A stretch of 64,000 bases of DNA from Leifsonia sp. C5G2. Lineage in GTDB: Bacteria > Actinomycetota > Actinomycetes > Actinomycetales > Microbacteriaceae. The stretch spans positions 1 to 64,000 of the forward strand of contig NZ_JABFMV010000003.1 in NCBI RefSeq assembly GCF_013359685.1, read 5' to 3'. Positions 27,229-36,600 of the stretch are shown here, in pieces; the stretch's first letter is position 1, and every line of letters starts with the position of its first letter. Position numbers and translations under genes: made by a program. Under the pieces are notes generated by a model, which made no database searches, was not told the DNA's origin, and saw only the letters and a program-made list of their open reading frames with translations.

Positions 27229-28626
27229 TTAACGGCCCCCGAAGACCTTGCCCGGGTTGAGGACGCCGAGCGGATCGAAGACCGACTTCAGCTTCACCTG
27301 GAGCTCGTACGAGTCCGGTCCGACCTCGTCGGCGAGCCAGCGGCGCTTGAGCACGCCGACGCCGTGCTCCCCGGTGAGGGTGCCGCCGAGCTCGATGGCG
27401 GTGCGGAACAGGTCGTTCGCGGCGTCCCACACCACGGCGGGCACCTCGTCGCCCGTGTACACGAAATTCGGGTGCAGGTTGCCGTCCCCGGCGTGCGCGA
27501 CGGTGGGGATCGGGATGCCGTAGCGGGCGGAGATGCGCTCGATCGCCGCGAACATCTCCGGCATGCGGGAGCGCGGCACCGCCACATCCTCGATCAGCAC
27601 CTCGCCCGACGCGGCGAGCGCGGGGTGGAACGCCCGGCGCAGGGCCAGCAGCCGCTCCCCCTCCGCCGCGTCCGCGGCGACGCGGACCGTGCCGCCCGTC
27701 TCCGCGATGAGCGTGCCCGCGGCCGCGGCGTCGGCCGCGGCCGTCGCGCCGTCGAACTGCACGAGCAGGTAGGCCGCGCCGTCGCTCGCGCCGAAGGCCT
27801 CCTCCAACGTCGCCCGGCCGAGGTGCGCCGAGATGCGTTCGAGGGCCGGGGCGTCGAGCAGTTCCATGACCGCGGGGCGCAGCCGGGCGGCGGTCACCCG
27901 CGCCGACGCCTCCGCCGCGGTGCGGACGTCGGGGAACAGCGCACCGAGGGTGACGGGCTCCCCCGGCGGGATGGGCTGCAGCCGCACCGTCGCGCCCACG
28001 ATGACGCCGAGGGTGCCCTCCGAGCCGACGAACAGGGCGGTCAGGTCGTAGCCGGTGACGCCCTTCACGGTGCGGTGTCCGGTGCGGAGCAGCCGGCCGT
28101 CGGCCAGCACGACCTCGAGGCCGAGCACCGCCTCGCGGGTGACACCGTACTTGGCGCACAGCAGGCCGCCCGCGTTGGTGGCGATGTTTCCGCCGACGGT
28201 GGAGACGGCGCGGCTGGCCGGGTCGGGCGCGAAGAACAGCCCGTACGGCTCCAGTGCGGCGTTGAGGTCGCTGTTGATCACGCCGGGCTCGACGACGGCG
28301 AGCTGGTCCTCCGCATCGATCTCGAGGATGCGGTTCATGCCGGACACGTCGAGCACGATCGAGCCGTCGGTGCCGTTCGCCCCTCCGGCCAGCCCCGTGC
28401 CCGCGCCGCGCGGGACCACCGGGACGCGGAACTCGCTCGCCGCACGCAGCGTCGCCTGCACGTGCTCCACGGTGCGGGCGCTGACGATCGCGAGGGGCAT
28501 GCCGTCGGCGGCCCAGCCAGACTTGTCCGCGCGGGCCGCGTCCAGCAGCCCGGGGTCCGTCGAGAGCACCCCGGCCGTCCCGGCCTCCTCGCCCAGTGCC
28601 GCCGCCAGCCACTCCAGAACGTCCAT
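27229..28626 (-). CDS. FAD-linked oxidase, glycolate oxidase GlcD-like
   Basis: 465-aa flavoprotein of the FAD-binding PCMH / GlcD family, oxidising 2-hydroxy acids such as glycolate or D-lactate. FAD-binding part: VVPRGAGTGLAGGANGTDGS, PDPASRAVSTVGGNIATNAG; C-terminal cap ends with HGVGVLKRRWL and LGVLNPGKVF. ATG is 6 nt after TAGCCT. Substrate is inferred from family only. Confidence 0.88.
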   Translation of the reverse strand: MDVLEWLAAALGEEAGTAGVLSTDPGLLDAARADKSGWAADGMPLAIVSARTVEHVQATLRAASEFRVPVVPRGAGTGLAGGANGTDGSIVLDVSGMNRILEIDAEDQLAVVEPGVINSDLNAALEPYGLFFAPDPASRAVSTVGGNIATNAGGLLCAKYGVTREAVLGLEVVLADGRLLRTGHRTVKGVTGYDLTALFVGSEGTLGVIVGATVRLQPIPPGEPVTLGALFPDVRTAAEASARVTAARLRPAVMELLDAPALERISAHLGRATLEEAFGASDGAAYLLVQFDGATAAADAAAAGTLIAETGGTVRVAADAAEGERLLALRRAFHPALAASGEVLIEDVAVPRSRMPEMFAAIERISARYGIPIPTVAHAGDGNLHPNFVYTGDEVPAVVWDAANDLFRTAIELGGTLTGEHGVGVLKRRWLADEVGPDSYELQVKLKSVFDPLGVLNPGKVFGGR

Positions 28627-28794
28627 CCCCTCAGGCTACCGACCGCTTTCGTCGGAGATCCGCACCGCCTTCGCCCGAACCTCCGACGGGATGCGGCCCA
28701 GACGGGGATTCGAACGTCCGGGTGCTCGGTTCGACCGCCGGGTGATGTCCGATTTCCGCTATGAATCGTCGGTGGCCGGTGCGAGGCTGAGGAC

Positions 28795-30330
28795 ATGAGC
28801 ACTATCGAGCACGCCAAGGGACCGCTCGCCGACCCGGTGTTCGCCGAGCGCTACCGGGCGATGAGCGCGAGGGATGCCCGCTTCGACGGGCAGTTCATCA
28901 CCGGCGTGCACTCCACCGGCATCTACTGCCGGCCGAGCTGCCCCGCCGTCACGCCGAAGCCCGGCAACGTCAGCTTCTACCTGACCGCCGCGGCCGCGCA
29001 CGAGGCGGGGCTGCGCGCGTGCAAGCGCTGCCTGCCCGACGCGGTACCCGGTTCGCCGGAGTGGAACGTGCGCGACGACCTCGCCGCCCGTGCCATGCGA
29101 CTCATCGCCGACGGCACGGTCGAGCGGGAGGGCGTGCCCGGCCTCGCCCGCCGGCTCGGCTACACGCCGCGCCACCTCGGGCGGGTGCTCACGGCCGAGC
29201 TCGGCGCGGGTCCGCTCGCGCTGGCCCGGGCCCACCGGGCGCAGACGGCCCGGCTGCTGCTCACCGGCACCGACCTGCCGATCACCGACGTCGCGTTCGC
29301 GGCCGGCTTCCGGAGCGTGCGGCAGTTCAACGAGACCATGGCCGAGGTGTACCGGCTGACGCCGGGGGCGCTCCGGGCCGCGGCGAAGCGGCCGACGGCG
29401 GTCGCGCACGCAGAGGCGGGCGCGACGACGCTGAGTCTGCGGCTGCCGACCCGACCACCGTTCGACGGGGCGTCGGTGCTCGCCTTCCTCGGCGCCCGCG
29501 CCGTCGCCGGCGTCGAGGCGTCGTGGACGACGCCCCATGGTCCCGTCTACGCCCGCGCCCTGCGCCTTCCGCACGGGCCGGCCGTCGTGCGGCTCGCCCT
29601 CTCGGGTTCCGCCGCCTCGCCGGCGGTGCAGTGCGACGCGGCCCTCGCCGATATCGCCGACCTCGCACCGCTCGTGGCCCGGGTGCGACGGCTGCTCGAC
29701 CTGGATGCGGACGCCGAGGCCATCGACGCCGCCCTCGCCGCCGACCCCGCGCTCGCTCCGAGCGTTGCCGCGTCGCCCGGCGTCCGCCTCCCCGGAGCGG
29801 TGGACCCGGAGGAGATCGTGTTCCGCGCGCTGATCGGTCAGCAGGTGTCGCTGGCCGCGGCGCGCACCGCGCTCACCCGGCTGACGGACGCCGTGGGCGA
29901 AGCGATCGAGTTGCCTGTGCCCGGGGTGGATGCGCCCGGCGCCCCGGAACGCTTCACCCGCCTGTTCCCGACCGCTGCGGCGATCGCCGAGCACGGCCGG
30001 GAGGTGCTGCGCGGACCCGGCCGCCGCATCGACGCCATCGTGGGCGCGGCGTCCGCGCTCGCGGACGGCAGCCTCCGGATCGATGTCGGCGAGTCGCGGG
30101 AGGACCTGGAGGCGCGCTTGCTCGCGCTCCCGGGCATCGGGCCGTGGACCGCCGGCTACATCGCGCTGCGCGTGCTCGGCAGCCCGGACGTGCTGCTCAC
30201 GGGAGACCTCGCCCTCCGCCAGGGCGCCGCGCGGCTGGGCCTCCCCTCCGACCCCGCCGGCCTCCGGGAGCACGGCGCGCGCTGGGCGCCGTGGCGTTCC
30301 TACGCCGGGTTGCACTTGTGGCGCGCGTGA
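28795..30330 (+). CDS. Ada-AlkA fusion: methylation-damage sensor and 3-methyladenine glycosylase
   Basis: 511-aa DNA repair protein. Order: Ada zinc domain (Cys at about residues 43, 47 in YCRPSCP and CKRC near 74-77, all four ligands kept; the first is the methyl acceptor from phosphotriesters), AraC-type HTH (about 100-200), AlkA N-terminal domain, HhH-GPD glycosylase ([15 protein letters not shown], catalytic Asp in [11 protein letters not shown]), ending in [12 protein letters not shown]. Excises alkylated bases and probably activates its own gene. The O6-methylguanine transferase domain of E. coli Ada is replaced by AlkA. Confidence 0.92.
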   Translation: MSTIEHAKGPLADPVFAERYRAMSARDARFDGQFITGVHSTGIYCRPSCPAVTPKPGNVSFYLTAAAAHEAGLRACKRCLPDAVPGSPEWNVRDDLAARAMRLIADGTVEREGVPGLARRLGYTPRHLGRVLTAELGAGPLALARAHRAQTARLLLTGTDLPITDVAFAAGFRSVRQFNETMAEVYRLTPGALRAAAKRPTAVAHAEAGATTLSLRLPTRPPFDGASVLAFLGARAVAGVEASWTTPHGPVYARALRLPHGPAVVRLALSGSAASPAVQCDAALADIADLAPLVARVRRLLDLDADAEAIDAALAADPALAPSVAASPGVRLPGAVDPEEIVFRALIGQQVSLAAARTALTRLTDAVGEAIELPVPGVDAPGAPERFTRLFPTAAAIAEHGREVLRGPGRRIDAIVGAASALADGSLRIDVGESREDLEARLLALPGIGPWTAGYIALRVLGSPDVLLTGDLALRQGAARLGLPSDPAGLREHGARWAPWRSYAGLHLWRA

Positions 30331-30371
30331 GTCGTCTCGTGGTTCCGTCACCTCGGTCATAGGCTCATCCT

Positions 30372-31130
30372 GTGCCCACCATCTCCGTCGTCATCCCCGT
30401 GCTCGACGACGCCGCCATGCTCGCGCGGTGCCTCGCCGACCTCGCGGCGCAGCTGCGACCGGCGGACGAGATCGTCGTCGTCGACAACGGCAGCAGCGAC
30501 GACAGCGCCGCGGTCGCCCGTGCGGCGGGCGCGCGCGTGGTGGAGCAGCCGGTGCGCGGGATCTGGCCGGCCGCCTCCGCCGGGTACGACGCTGCGGCGG
30601 GCGACATCATCGCGCGCCTCGACGCCGACTCCCGCACCCCGACCGACTGGCTGCTGCACATCGAGGCGGAGCTGACCGCCGACCCCGAGATCGGCGTGCT
30701 GACTGGCCGCGGCGTCTTCTACGACGGCAACCCGATCGTCGCCGGGCTCGGCCAGGTGCTGTACATCGGCGGCTACTTCTGGTCCATGGGGATCTGGCTG
30801 GGCAACCCGCCGATCTTCGGCTCGAACTTCGCCATGCGCCGTGAGGTGTGGCTGGATGCGCGCGAGCGCGTCCACCGCGACCGGGGCGACATCCACGACG
30901 ACCTCGACCTGTCGTTCCACCTCGACCTCGACACCGTGGTCCGCTACGACGACCGCCTCACGGTGGGCATCTCGGCCCGGCCGTTCTCGACCTGGCGCGG
31001 TTTCGGCCGGCGCCTCCGCTGGGCGTACACCACGCTGGCGCTGCACCTGCCGGAGCACTCCCCCTGGCGACGCCGCGTCGCCCGCCGGCGGCGTGCCGAC
31101 GAGCACGAGGCCCCGGGCGCCGTCGCCTGA
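30372..31130 (+). CDS. Glycosyltransferase family 2
   Basis: 252-aa GT-A fold glycosyltransferase. Start PTISVVIPVLDD, nucleotide-sugar motif VDNGSSDDS and metal-binding DAD in ARLDADSRTP. No long membrane segment, though the C-terminus is very basic (RRRRVARRRRAD-like) and could touch the membrane. TAGGCT -10 box 6 nt before the GTG. Acceptor unknown. Confidence 0.85.
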   Translation: MPTISVVIPVLDDAAMLARCLADLAAQLRPADEIVVVDNGSSDDSAAVARAAGARVVEQPVRGIWPAASAGYDAAAGDIIARLDADSRTPTDWLLHIEAELTADPEIGVLTGRGVFYDGNPIVAGLGQVLYIGGYFWSMGIWLGNPPIFGSNFAMRREVWLDARERVHRDRGDIHDDLDLSFHLDLDTVVRYDDRLTVGISARPFSTWRGFGRRLRWAYTTLALHLPEHSPWRRRVARRRRADEHEAPGAVA

Positions 31131-31176
31131 CAGCCACGGGTTCGGCCGCTGAGGAGAACCCGGATAGCCTGGGTGG

Positions 31177-32052
31177 GTGAGATTCTCGCACCTCAGCACC
31201 GACGCCGATGCCCATCCCCGACTCGCCGCCGTCCTCGGTGACGGGGCGCTCTTCCTCGACGAGGTGATGGAGCGGGCGCCGCGCGACCTGCAGGATCTGA
31301 TCGAGCGCGGCGACGAGGGTCTCGCCGAGGTCCGCGCCGTCGTTGAGGCCGCGGAGGCGTCCGGACGCGAGCTGACCCCGGTCCACGGCCTGCGCCACGC
31401 GTCGGCGGTGCTGCGCCCGCCGCACGTCATCGCGATCGGCGCGAACTACGCGGCGCACGCCTCCGAGCTGAAGCTGCGGAGCGAGAAGGCCGCCACCGTC
31501 TTCAACCTGTGGCCCAATTCGCTGACCGGCCACGGCGCCACCACCTCCTGGCCCGCCGACCTCTCCACGCAGGTCGACTACGAAGCCGAGCTCGGCGTCA
31601 TCATCGGAACCCCCGCGCGCAATGTCTCTGTGCGCGACGCCCTCGACTACGTCTGGGGCTACACGGTCGTCAACGACATCACCGCCCGCGACCTTCAGTT
31701 CTCGGAGGCGCAGTGGTCCCGCTGCAAGTCGTTCGACGGCTTCACCCCGACCGGCCCGGTGGTCGTCACCGCCGACGAGATCCCCGACCCGCAGGACCTG
31801 TGGCTGACGACCAACGTCGACGGCGCCATCCTGCAGGACGCCTCCACGGCCGACATGGTGCGCTCGGTCGCCGAGATCATCGAGTTCCTGTCGCGCTCCG
31901 CCACCATCCCCCCGGGGACCCTGATCTCCACCGGAAGCCCCGGCGGCGCCGGCTACTCCCGCACCCCTCCGGTGTTCCTGCGCGACCGCTCCACCGTGAC
32001 CGTCTCCATCGGCGGGATCGGCTCGCTGACCACGTACTGCCGCGTCGTCTGA
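31177..32052 (+). CDS. Fumarylacetoacetate hydrolase (FAH) family protein
   Basis: 291-aa FAH-fold enzyme; members hydrolyse or decarboxylate 2-oxo acids from aromatic breakdown or act as oxaloacetate decarboxylases/acylpyruvases. Metal site visible: DYEAELGVIIG and GYTVVNDITARDLQ, then KSFDGFTPTGP. GTG start 6 nt after TAGCCT. Confidence 0.88.
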   Translation: MRFSHLSTDADAHPRLAAVLGDGALFLDEVMERAPRDLQDLIERGDEGLAEVRAVVEAAEASGRELTPVHGLRHASAVLRPPHVIAIGANYAAHASELKLRSEKAATVFNLWPNSLTGHGATTSWPADLSTQVDYEAELGVIIGTPARNVSVRDALDYVWGYTVVNDITARDLQFSEAQWSRCKSFDGFTPTGPVVVTADEIPDPQDLWLTTNVDGAILQDASTADMVRSVAEIIEFLSRSATIPPGTLISTGSPGGAGYSRTPPVFLRDRSTVTVSIGGIGSLTTYCRVV

Positions 32053-32087
32053 GCCCCCCGGCGCGCCGAGTGGGCTAGCGTAGCCTC

Positions 32088-32999
32088 GTGTCCATCGGTG
32101 AGAGGCGCCCGGTCACGGGCGGGGACGACGAGGCCGCGCGCCTCGATGCCGCCCTGCCCGACATCGACTGGTCGGTCGCCCCGGTCGGGACCGTGTTCTC
32201 GGGTTTCCGCGCCCCGAGCGGCGAGCTGGCGGTCGCCTCGCTGGGCGACCCCGGCGACCCGCGCGTCGTCCTCATCCCGGGCGTGACGGGCTCGAAGGAG
32301 GACTTCTACCTCCTCGCCCCCATCCTCGTCGCCGCCGGCTACCACGTGCAGAGCTTCGACCTGGCCGGCCAGTACGAGTCGGCCGATGCCGGGCCCGCGG
32401 CGGGCGAGCGGTACACGTACGACCTGCTGGTGGCCGACGTGGTGGCGTTCCTCCGCGACGGCGCCCCCGCCCATGTGCTCGGCTACTCGTTCGCAGGCAT
32501 CCTCGCCCAGCTGGCGCTCGTGCAGCATCCCGAGCTGTTCCGCTCCCTGACGTTGCTGACCGCGCCGCCGGAGCCCGGGCAGTCGTTCCGCGGGGTGCGC
32601 ATCATCGGCTGGCTGAGCTGGCTCACCACGCCGCACATCGCCGCCTCGCTGATGATCTGGGGCATCGTCACGAACAAGAACCGGGTGTCGGACAGCCGGC
32701 TCGCTTTCGTGCGGTCGCGGTTCTCGCTCACCCGCCGGTCCAGCGTGGACGACATCGTCGGCCTGATGAAGCATGTCCCTGACGTGCGCGCGCGGGTCGC
32801 CGCCAGCGGCATCCCGCTGCTCGTGGTCACCGGCCAGCACGACCTGTGGCCCACGCATCTGCATGCCGCGAACGCAGCTGCCCTCGGCGCCCGCTTCGCG
32901 GTCTACCGGACGGGTCACAGCCCCTGCGAGACCGCCCCGCACCAGCTGGGCCGCGACATGCTCGCGCTGTTCCGCGAGGCCGAGGCGCGCGGCGCCTGA
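32088..32999 (+). CDS. Alpha/beta hydrolase
   Basis: 303-aa serine hydrolase fold. Oxyanion/first strand VVLIPGVTGSKEDF, nucleophile Ser in GYSFAG, acid in VTGQHDLWP, His in TGHSPCE. No signal peptide. GTG start 6 nt after TAGCGT. Substrate unknown. Confidence 0.85.
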   Translation: MSIGERRPVTGGDDEAARLDAALPDIDWSVAPVGTVFSGFRAPSGELAVASLGDPGDPRVVLIPGVTGSKEDFYLLAPILVAAGYHVQSFDLAGQYESADAGPAAGERYTYDLLVADVVAFLRDGAPAHVLGYSFAGILAQLALVQHPELFRSLTLLTAPPEPGQSFRGVRIIGWLSWLTTPHIAASLMIWGIVTNKNRVSDSRLAFVRSRFSLTRRSSVDDIVGLMKHVPDVRARVAASGIPLLVVTGQHDLWPTHLHAANAAALGARFAVYRTGHSPCETAPHQLGRDMLALFREAEARGA

Positions 33000-33097
33000 C
33001 ACCGGCCCAGCACGGACTCGTGCCACTTTTGGGGGATAGCGTCGATCCTGCGAATCGCCTCAGGATGAAGGTGCAGCGAGGGGGACGAGATGAACAG

Positions 33098-33310
33098 ATG
33101 TCGGAAGCCGACTTCCTTCACCCGCCGCACGCGCCGCGGCTTCGCGAGCATGTGGGGATGATCCGCTGGCGCCGGACAGGCGACGGCGAGTGGGCGATGG
33201 AGACAGCCCGCGGCCAATACGTCGGGGGCGACAGCAAGGTCTGGCGGGTCCGCCTGTACGACGGCATCGAGCTCGAGTACGACCTCGACGATTGGGCGCC
33301 CTTCCAGTGA
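33098..33310 (+). CDS. Hypothetical small protein
   Basis: 70 aa, soluble, beta-rich look (VWRVRLYDGIELEYDLDDWAPFQ). An AGGGGGA element lies 12 nt upstream of the ATG; another in-frame ATG is 11 codons earlier without a ribosome site. A TAGCGT -10 box at 33036-33041 fits either. Ends just before a perfect hairpin. Unknown function. Confidence 0.6.
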   Translation: MSEADFLHPPHAPRLREHVGMIRWRRTGDGEWAMETARGQYVGGDSKVWRVRLYDGIELEYDLDDWAPFQ

Positions 33311-33320
33311 ACCCCTCCGG

Positions 33321-33361
33321 CGTCCTCTCCGGCCGAGGCACCGGCCCGGGCGGAGAGGACG
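33321..33361 (+). terminator. Terminator of small protein gene
   Basis: 11-bp perfect stem CGTCCTCTCCG / CGGAGAGGACG starting 10 nt after the stop codon. Confidence 0.75.
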
Positions 33362-33551
33362 TCGCATCCCCTCGATTGGGGGAATACCGCACGTTTTAAT
33401 ATCGGCCGTAGTGTGCATCCATGACGCATCGGCCGCTGCACCCGCGCACACCGGAGCACCCCCGAATTCGGGCGACGCCACGACCCGGGTGCAGGCGGTA
33501 CCGTGTGTCGGAGACGGACCCCCGCGGCCCTCAGCCGTCGCGGTGAAGGAC
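33362..33551. other. Intergenic region, possible small RNA
   Basis: No convincing protein. On the + strand TTGGGG then TAATAT with a 15-nt spacer (33377-33403) is the most AT-rich stretch here, and a strong hairpin follows at 33552-33596. A 40-codon Arg/Pro-rich frame from ATG 33421 has third-position GC near 80%, lower than neighbours, so I do not call it a gene. Confidence 0.3.
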
Positions 33552-33596
33552 GGGTGCCGGCGCCCGGTGCAGCGAGAGTCAACGGCGCCGGCACCC
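33552..33596. terminator. Terminator of the giant surface protein gene
   Basis: 13-bp perfect stem GGGTGCCGGCGCC / GGCGCCGGCACCC, about 70 nt downstream of the surface-protein stop. Confidence 0.7.
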
Positions 33597-33668
33597 TTGT
33601 CGTCATGTCAGGCATGACGACCTCTGTGAAGGCCTGCCTCAACTCTGGCGAACGACCGGCCGGGAAGC

Positions 33669-36600
33669 CTAGACACCAATGTCCGCATATCGGCGCCGGC
33701 GGCGCAGGAGCACCGTCCAGAGCAGGGCGCCGGAGGCCAGCAGCGCCAGCGCGAGCCCACCGGCCGCGGACAGGTCGAGGCCCGTCGCGGCCAGCAGCGT
33801 CGCCACACTGAGGTACACGACGGCGGTCGCCTGCGCGCACTCCGTGACCGCGGCGGCATCGCCCTGGTGCCGGGAGCAGACGCTCGCGGTGTTGGAGATG
33901 CTGGATGCGGCGGTCCCGGTCCGCACCGTCACCCGCACGTTCACCTCCGGCGCCGACGGCGCGGACGCCGAGAGCGGGCCGAACAGCGTGCAGGTCAGCG
34001 TCCCGCCGAACCCGTCGCCGTCGGAGCCGACGACCGCGCAGTCCTGCCAGCGCGGGAACGCCGTGGTGTCGGTGGCGATGGAGTCGACGCGCAGGTCCGC
34101 CGGGATCGGATCGGTCAGTGTGACCGGATCCGCCGCGCCGAGGCCGAGATCGTCCACCTGCAGCGTGTAGCCGAAGGTGCCGCCCGGATGCGTGAGCGGG
34201 GTGCTCGCGGTCTTGACGATGCCCACCTTGGCGACCCGGGCGACCGCGCAGGCCGTGGCGGCGGGCGGGTACACCACGGTGTAGGTCTCGGTCGGGTTGA
34301 CGCGGATGGTCACCGTCGACGGGTACCGCCAGGCGTCGGTGGCGACCGTCGACGGGTCGTAGACCAGCCCCTCGAACACCTGGGCGGGCGGGAAGCGCAG
34401 TGCGCCGCTCGCGTCGTAGTCGCTCTCGGCGATCGGCCGCCAGCCGGGGAAGCCGACGCCGACACCGTCGCCGTCCACGGCGGCGCCCGGCCACAGGATG
34501 GTTCCGCTGTCGCCGTCGTGCAGCGTCCTGGTGACCCCGGCCGGGTCGGGGGCCAGATCGCTCGCGGGCACACCGTTCGTCCCCGGCTGCGACGGCGTCC
34601 ACTGCAGCGTCACCGGCTCGCCGGACAGGTTCGGCGTGGTGCGGACGTCGTAGTGCAGGTACGGGACGTCCGCCTGGCACTGCACCCAGACGTTGGCCGC
34701 GACGGCGCTCTGCGGCACGGACGCCGCAGAGCAGTCGTTCGACGGGTCGACGTCCTCCGCGACCGCCACGCACGCCCGGTTATCGATCGTCGCGGGCGGG
34801 GTGACCGGGTCGGGCCCGTCCTGCCCCGGCGGTACGGCCCCGACCGGCGCGTCGACCGAGCCGTGAACGACAGGCCGCACCAGGACATGGATCCGGATGG
34901 CCGCGGTGCCGCCCACCGCGAGCGACGGGATGCGCACGGTCACGGTGGAGGTCGCCGGGTCGAACGCGGGTGTCCAGCCGGCGGGGACGTCGTCGAAGCC
35001 GCCGCTCCCCTTCTCGACGTCGAGGTCGATCTGCTCCGGGAGCACGTCGGTGACGACGGCGTCGGTCGCGGCGGTGTCGCCATGGTTGGTCACCGTCAGC
35101 GTGTACGCGTACTCGCTGCTCGCACCCGGGTCGTCATCCACAGGACCCTCCGTGGAGGCCGTCTTCACCATCCCGAGATCGATGCGCGGCACGTCGTTGC
35201 TGGTCGTGCAGCTCGGGCCGTCGTCGGCTGGCGGCAGGCAGTGACCGGTGCCGGGCACGAGGGTGTTGGTGAGCGTGCTCCCCGCGGCGTCGTCGGCGAC
35301 CGTCGCGGTGTAGCCGACGGACACGGTCGCCCCCGCGGGCACGGCGGGCAGCGTCCACGTGAGCCGGTCGGAGCCGTCGCGGCTCAGTCCCGCGCCGAGG
35401 GCACCGAGCGTGGCGCGGCCGGTCAGGCCGCTCACATCGTCCGTCTCCGTCTGCCCGGCCGGCAGGTCGACCGCGGTCGGGTTGTGGGCGGACAGCGTGT
35501 AGGCCACCGTGCCGCCCGGGAGCACCCGCGTCGGGTCGGCCGGGTCGGCCTTCGACGTGACCGTGGCCGTCTTCCACAGTTCGAGGTCGGGAGTGCTCGA
35601 CGTCGTCTCGCAGGTGCCCTCCGGGCAGGTCACGTCGCGCGGCGGCGTCAGCGCGTTCCGCAGGGTGACGCCCCACGCATCCTGTGCCACCCGGAAGCTG
35701 TACGCGACCGTGAGGGCCCCGCCCGACAGGTCGGTCAGGGTCCAGTCGAGCCGGCCGTCCTGCAGGGTGGCGGCGCCGGACGAGGCGGACAGGCTTCCCG
35801 GCACGAACGCGGCGTGCGGTGTCACCCCGCTCAGGTCGTCGATGTCGCGGAGCAGCAGCAACCGCGGCAGCACGCCGGCGGTGTGCGTCAGCGTCAGCTC
35901 GTAGCGGATGACATCCCCCGGCATCACGGTGGCACCGCGGTTGCTCGTCTTGCTCAGCGTCCAGGCGGCCGGGATGGCGCGGTTGGTGAAGGTGCACACC
36001 ACGTCGTCCCCCTCCGCCAGGTGTAGGGTCGGGTCGGCGACGGTGGTGTCGAGCACGGTGCCGTCGACCGTGTTCGTGCAGCTCAGGCCGGCGAGCTCGT
36101 ACCCCGCGGGGGCCGCGGACGCGTCCTCCGAGAGGGTGTAGTCGCCGACCGCGGCGCCGATGTGCGTGATCGCGGGGTCGGGCTGCGACGGGTCGTCCGA
36201 GCCGGGGCCGCCGAAGAAGGTGGGGCCGGCGGCGGAGACGATCCAGTCGCTCGGCACCCCCCGGCCGCCCGTGTCGCCGTTGTCGACGACCTTCACCAGC
36301 GTCAGCCGAGGCAGAGCGGCCGTGTTGGTGATGGTGCAGGTGACGTCGGCGCCGAGCGGGATGGTGACCGCCGAGCCGTCGACGCTCGCCCCCTCACAGG
36401 TCCACCGCCCTGCGGCGAAGCCAGAGGGGCCGGACTCGGACAGGTCGTACCGGCCCGCCCAGACCGCGACGGAGGAGACGCCGTCCGGGCGCTGCGGGTC
36501 GCCGCGGCCGCTGACCGGCTCGAAGCCGTCGAAGGCGGGCGTGGCGGTCAACGTCCAGTCGTGCGGGGTCCTGGTCGTGCCGCTCCCGTCCGGATCGGCG

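Noticed and set aside
28690-28750. tRNA-like text GGATTCGAAC
   Set aside because: Resembles a reversed T-arm, but the flanking bases do not form the T stem and no acceptor or anticodon arm follows.
33421-33543. 40-codon Arg/Pro-rich frame
   Set aside because: Third-position GC too low for this genome and no ribosome site.
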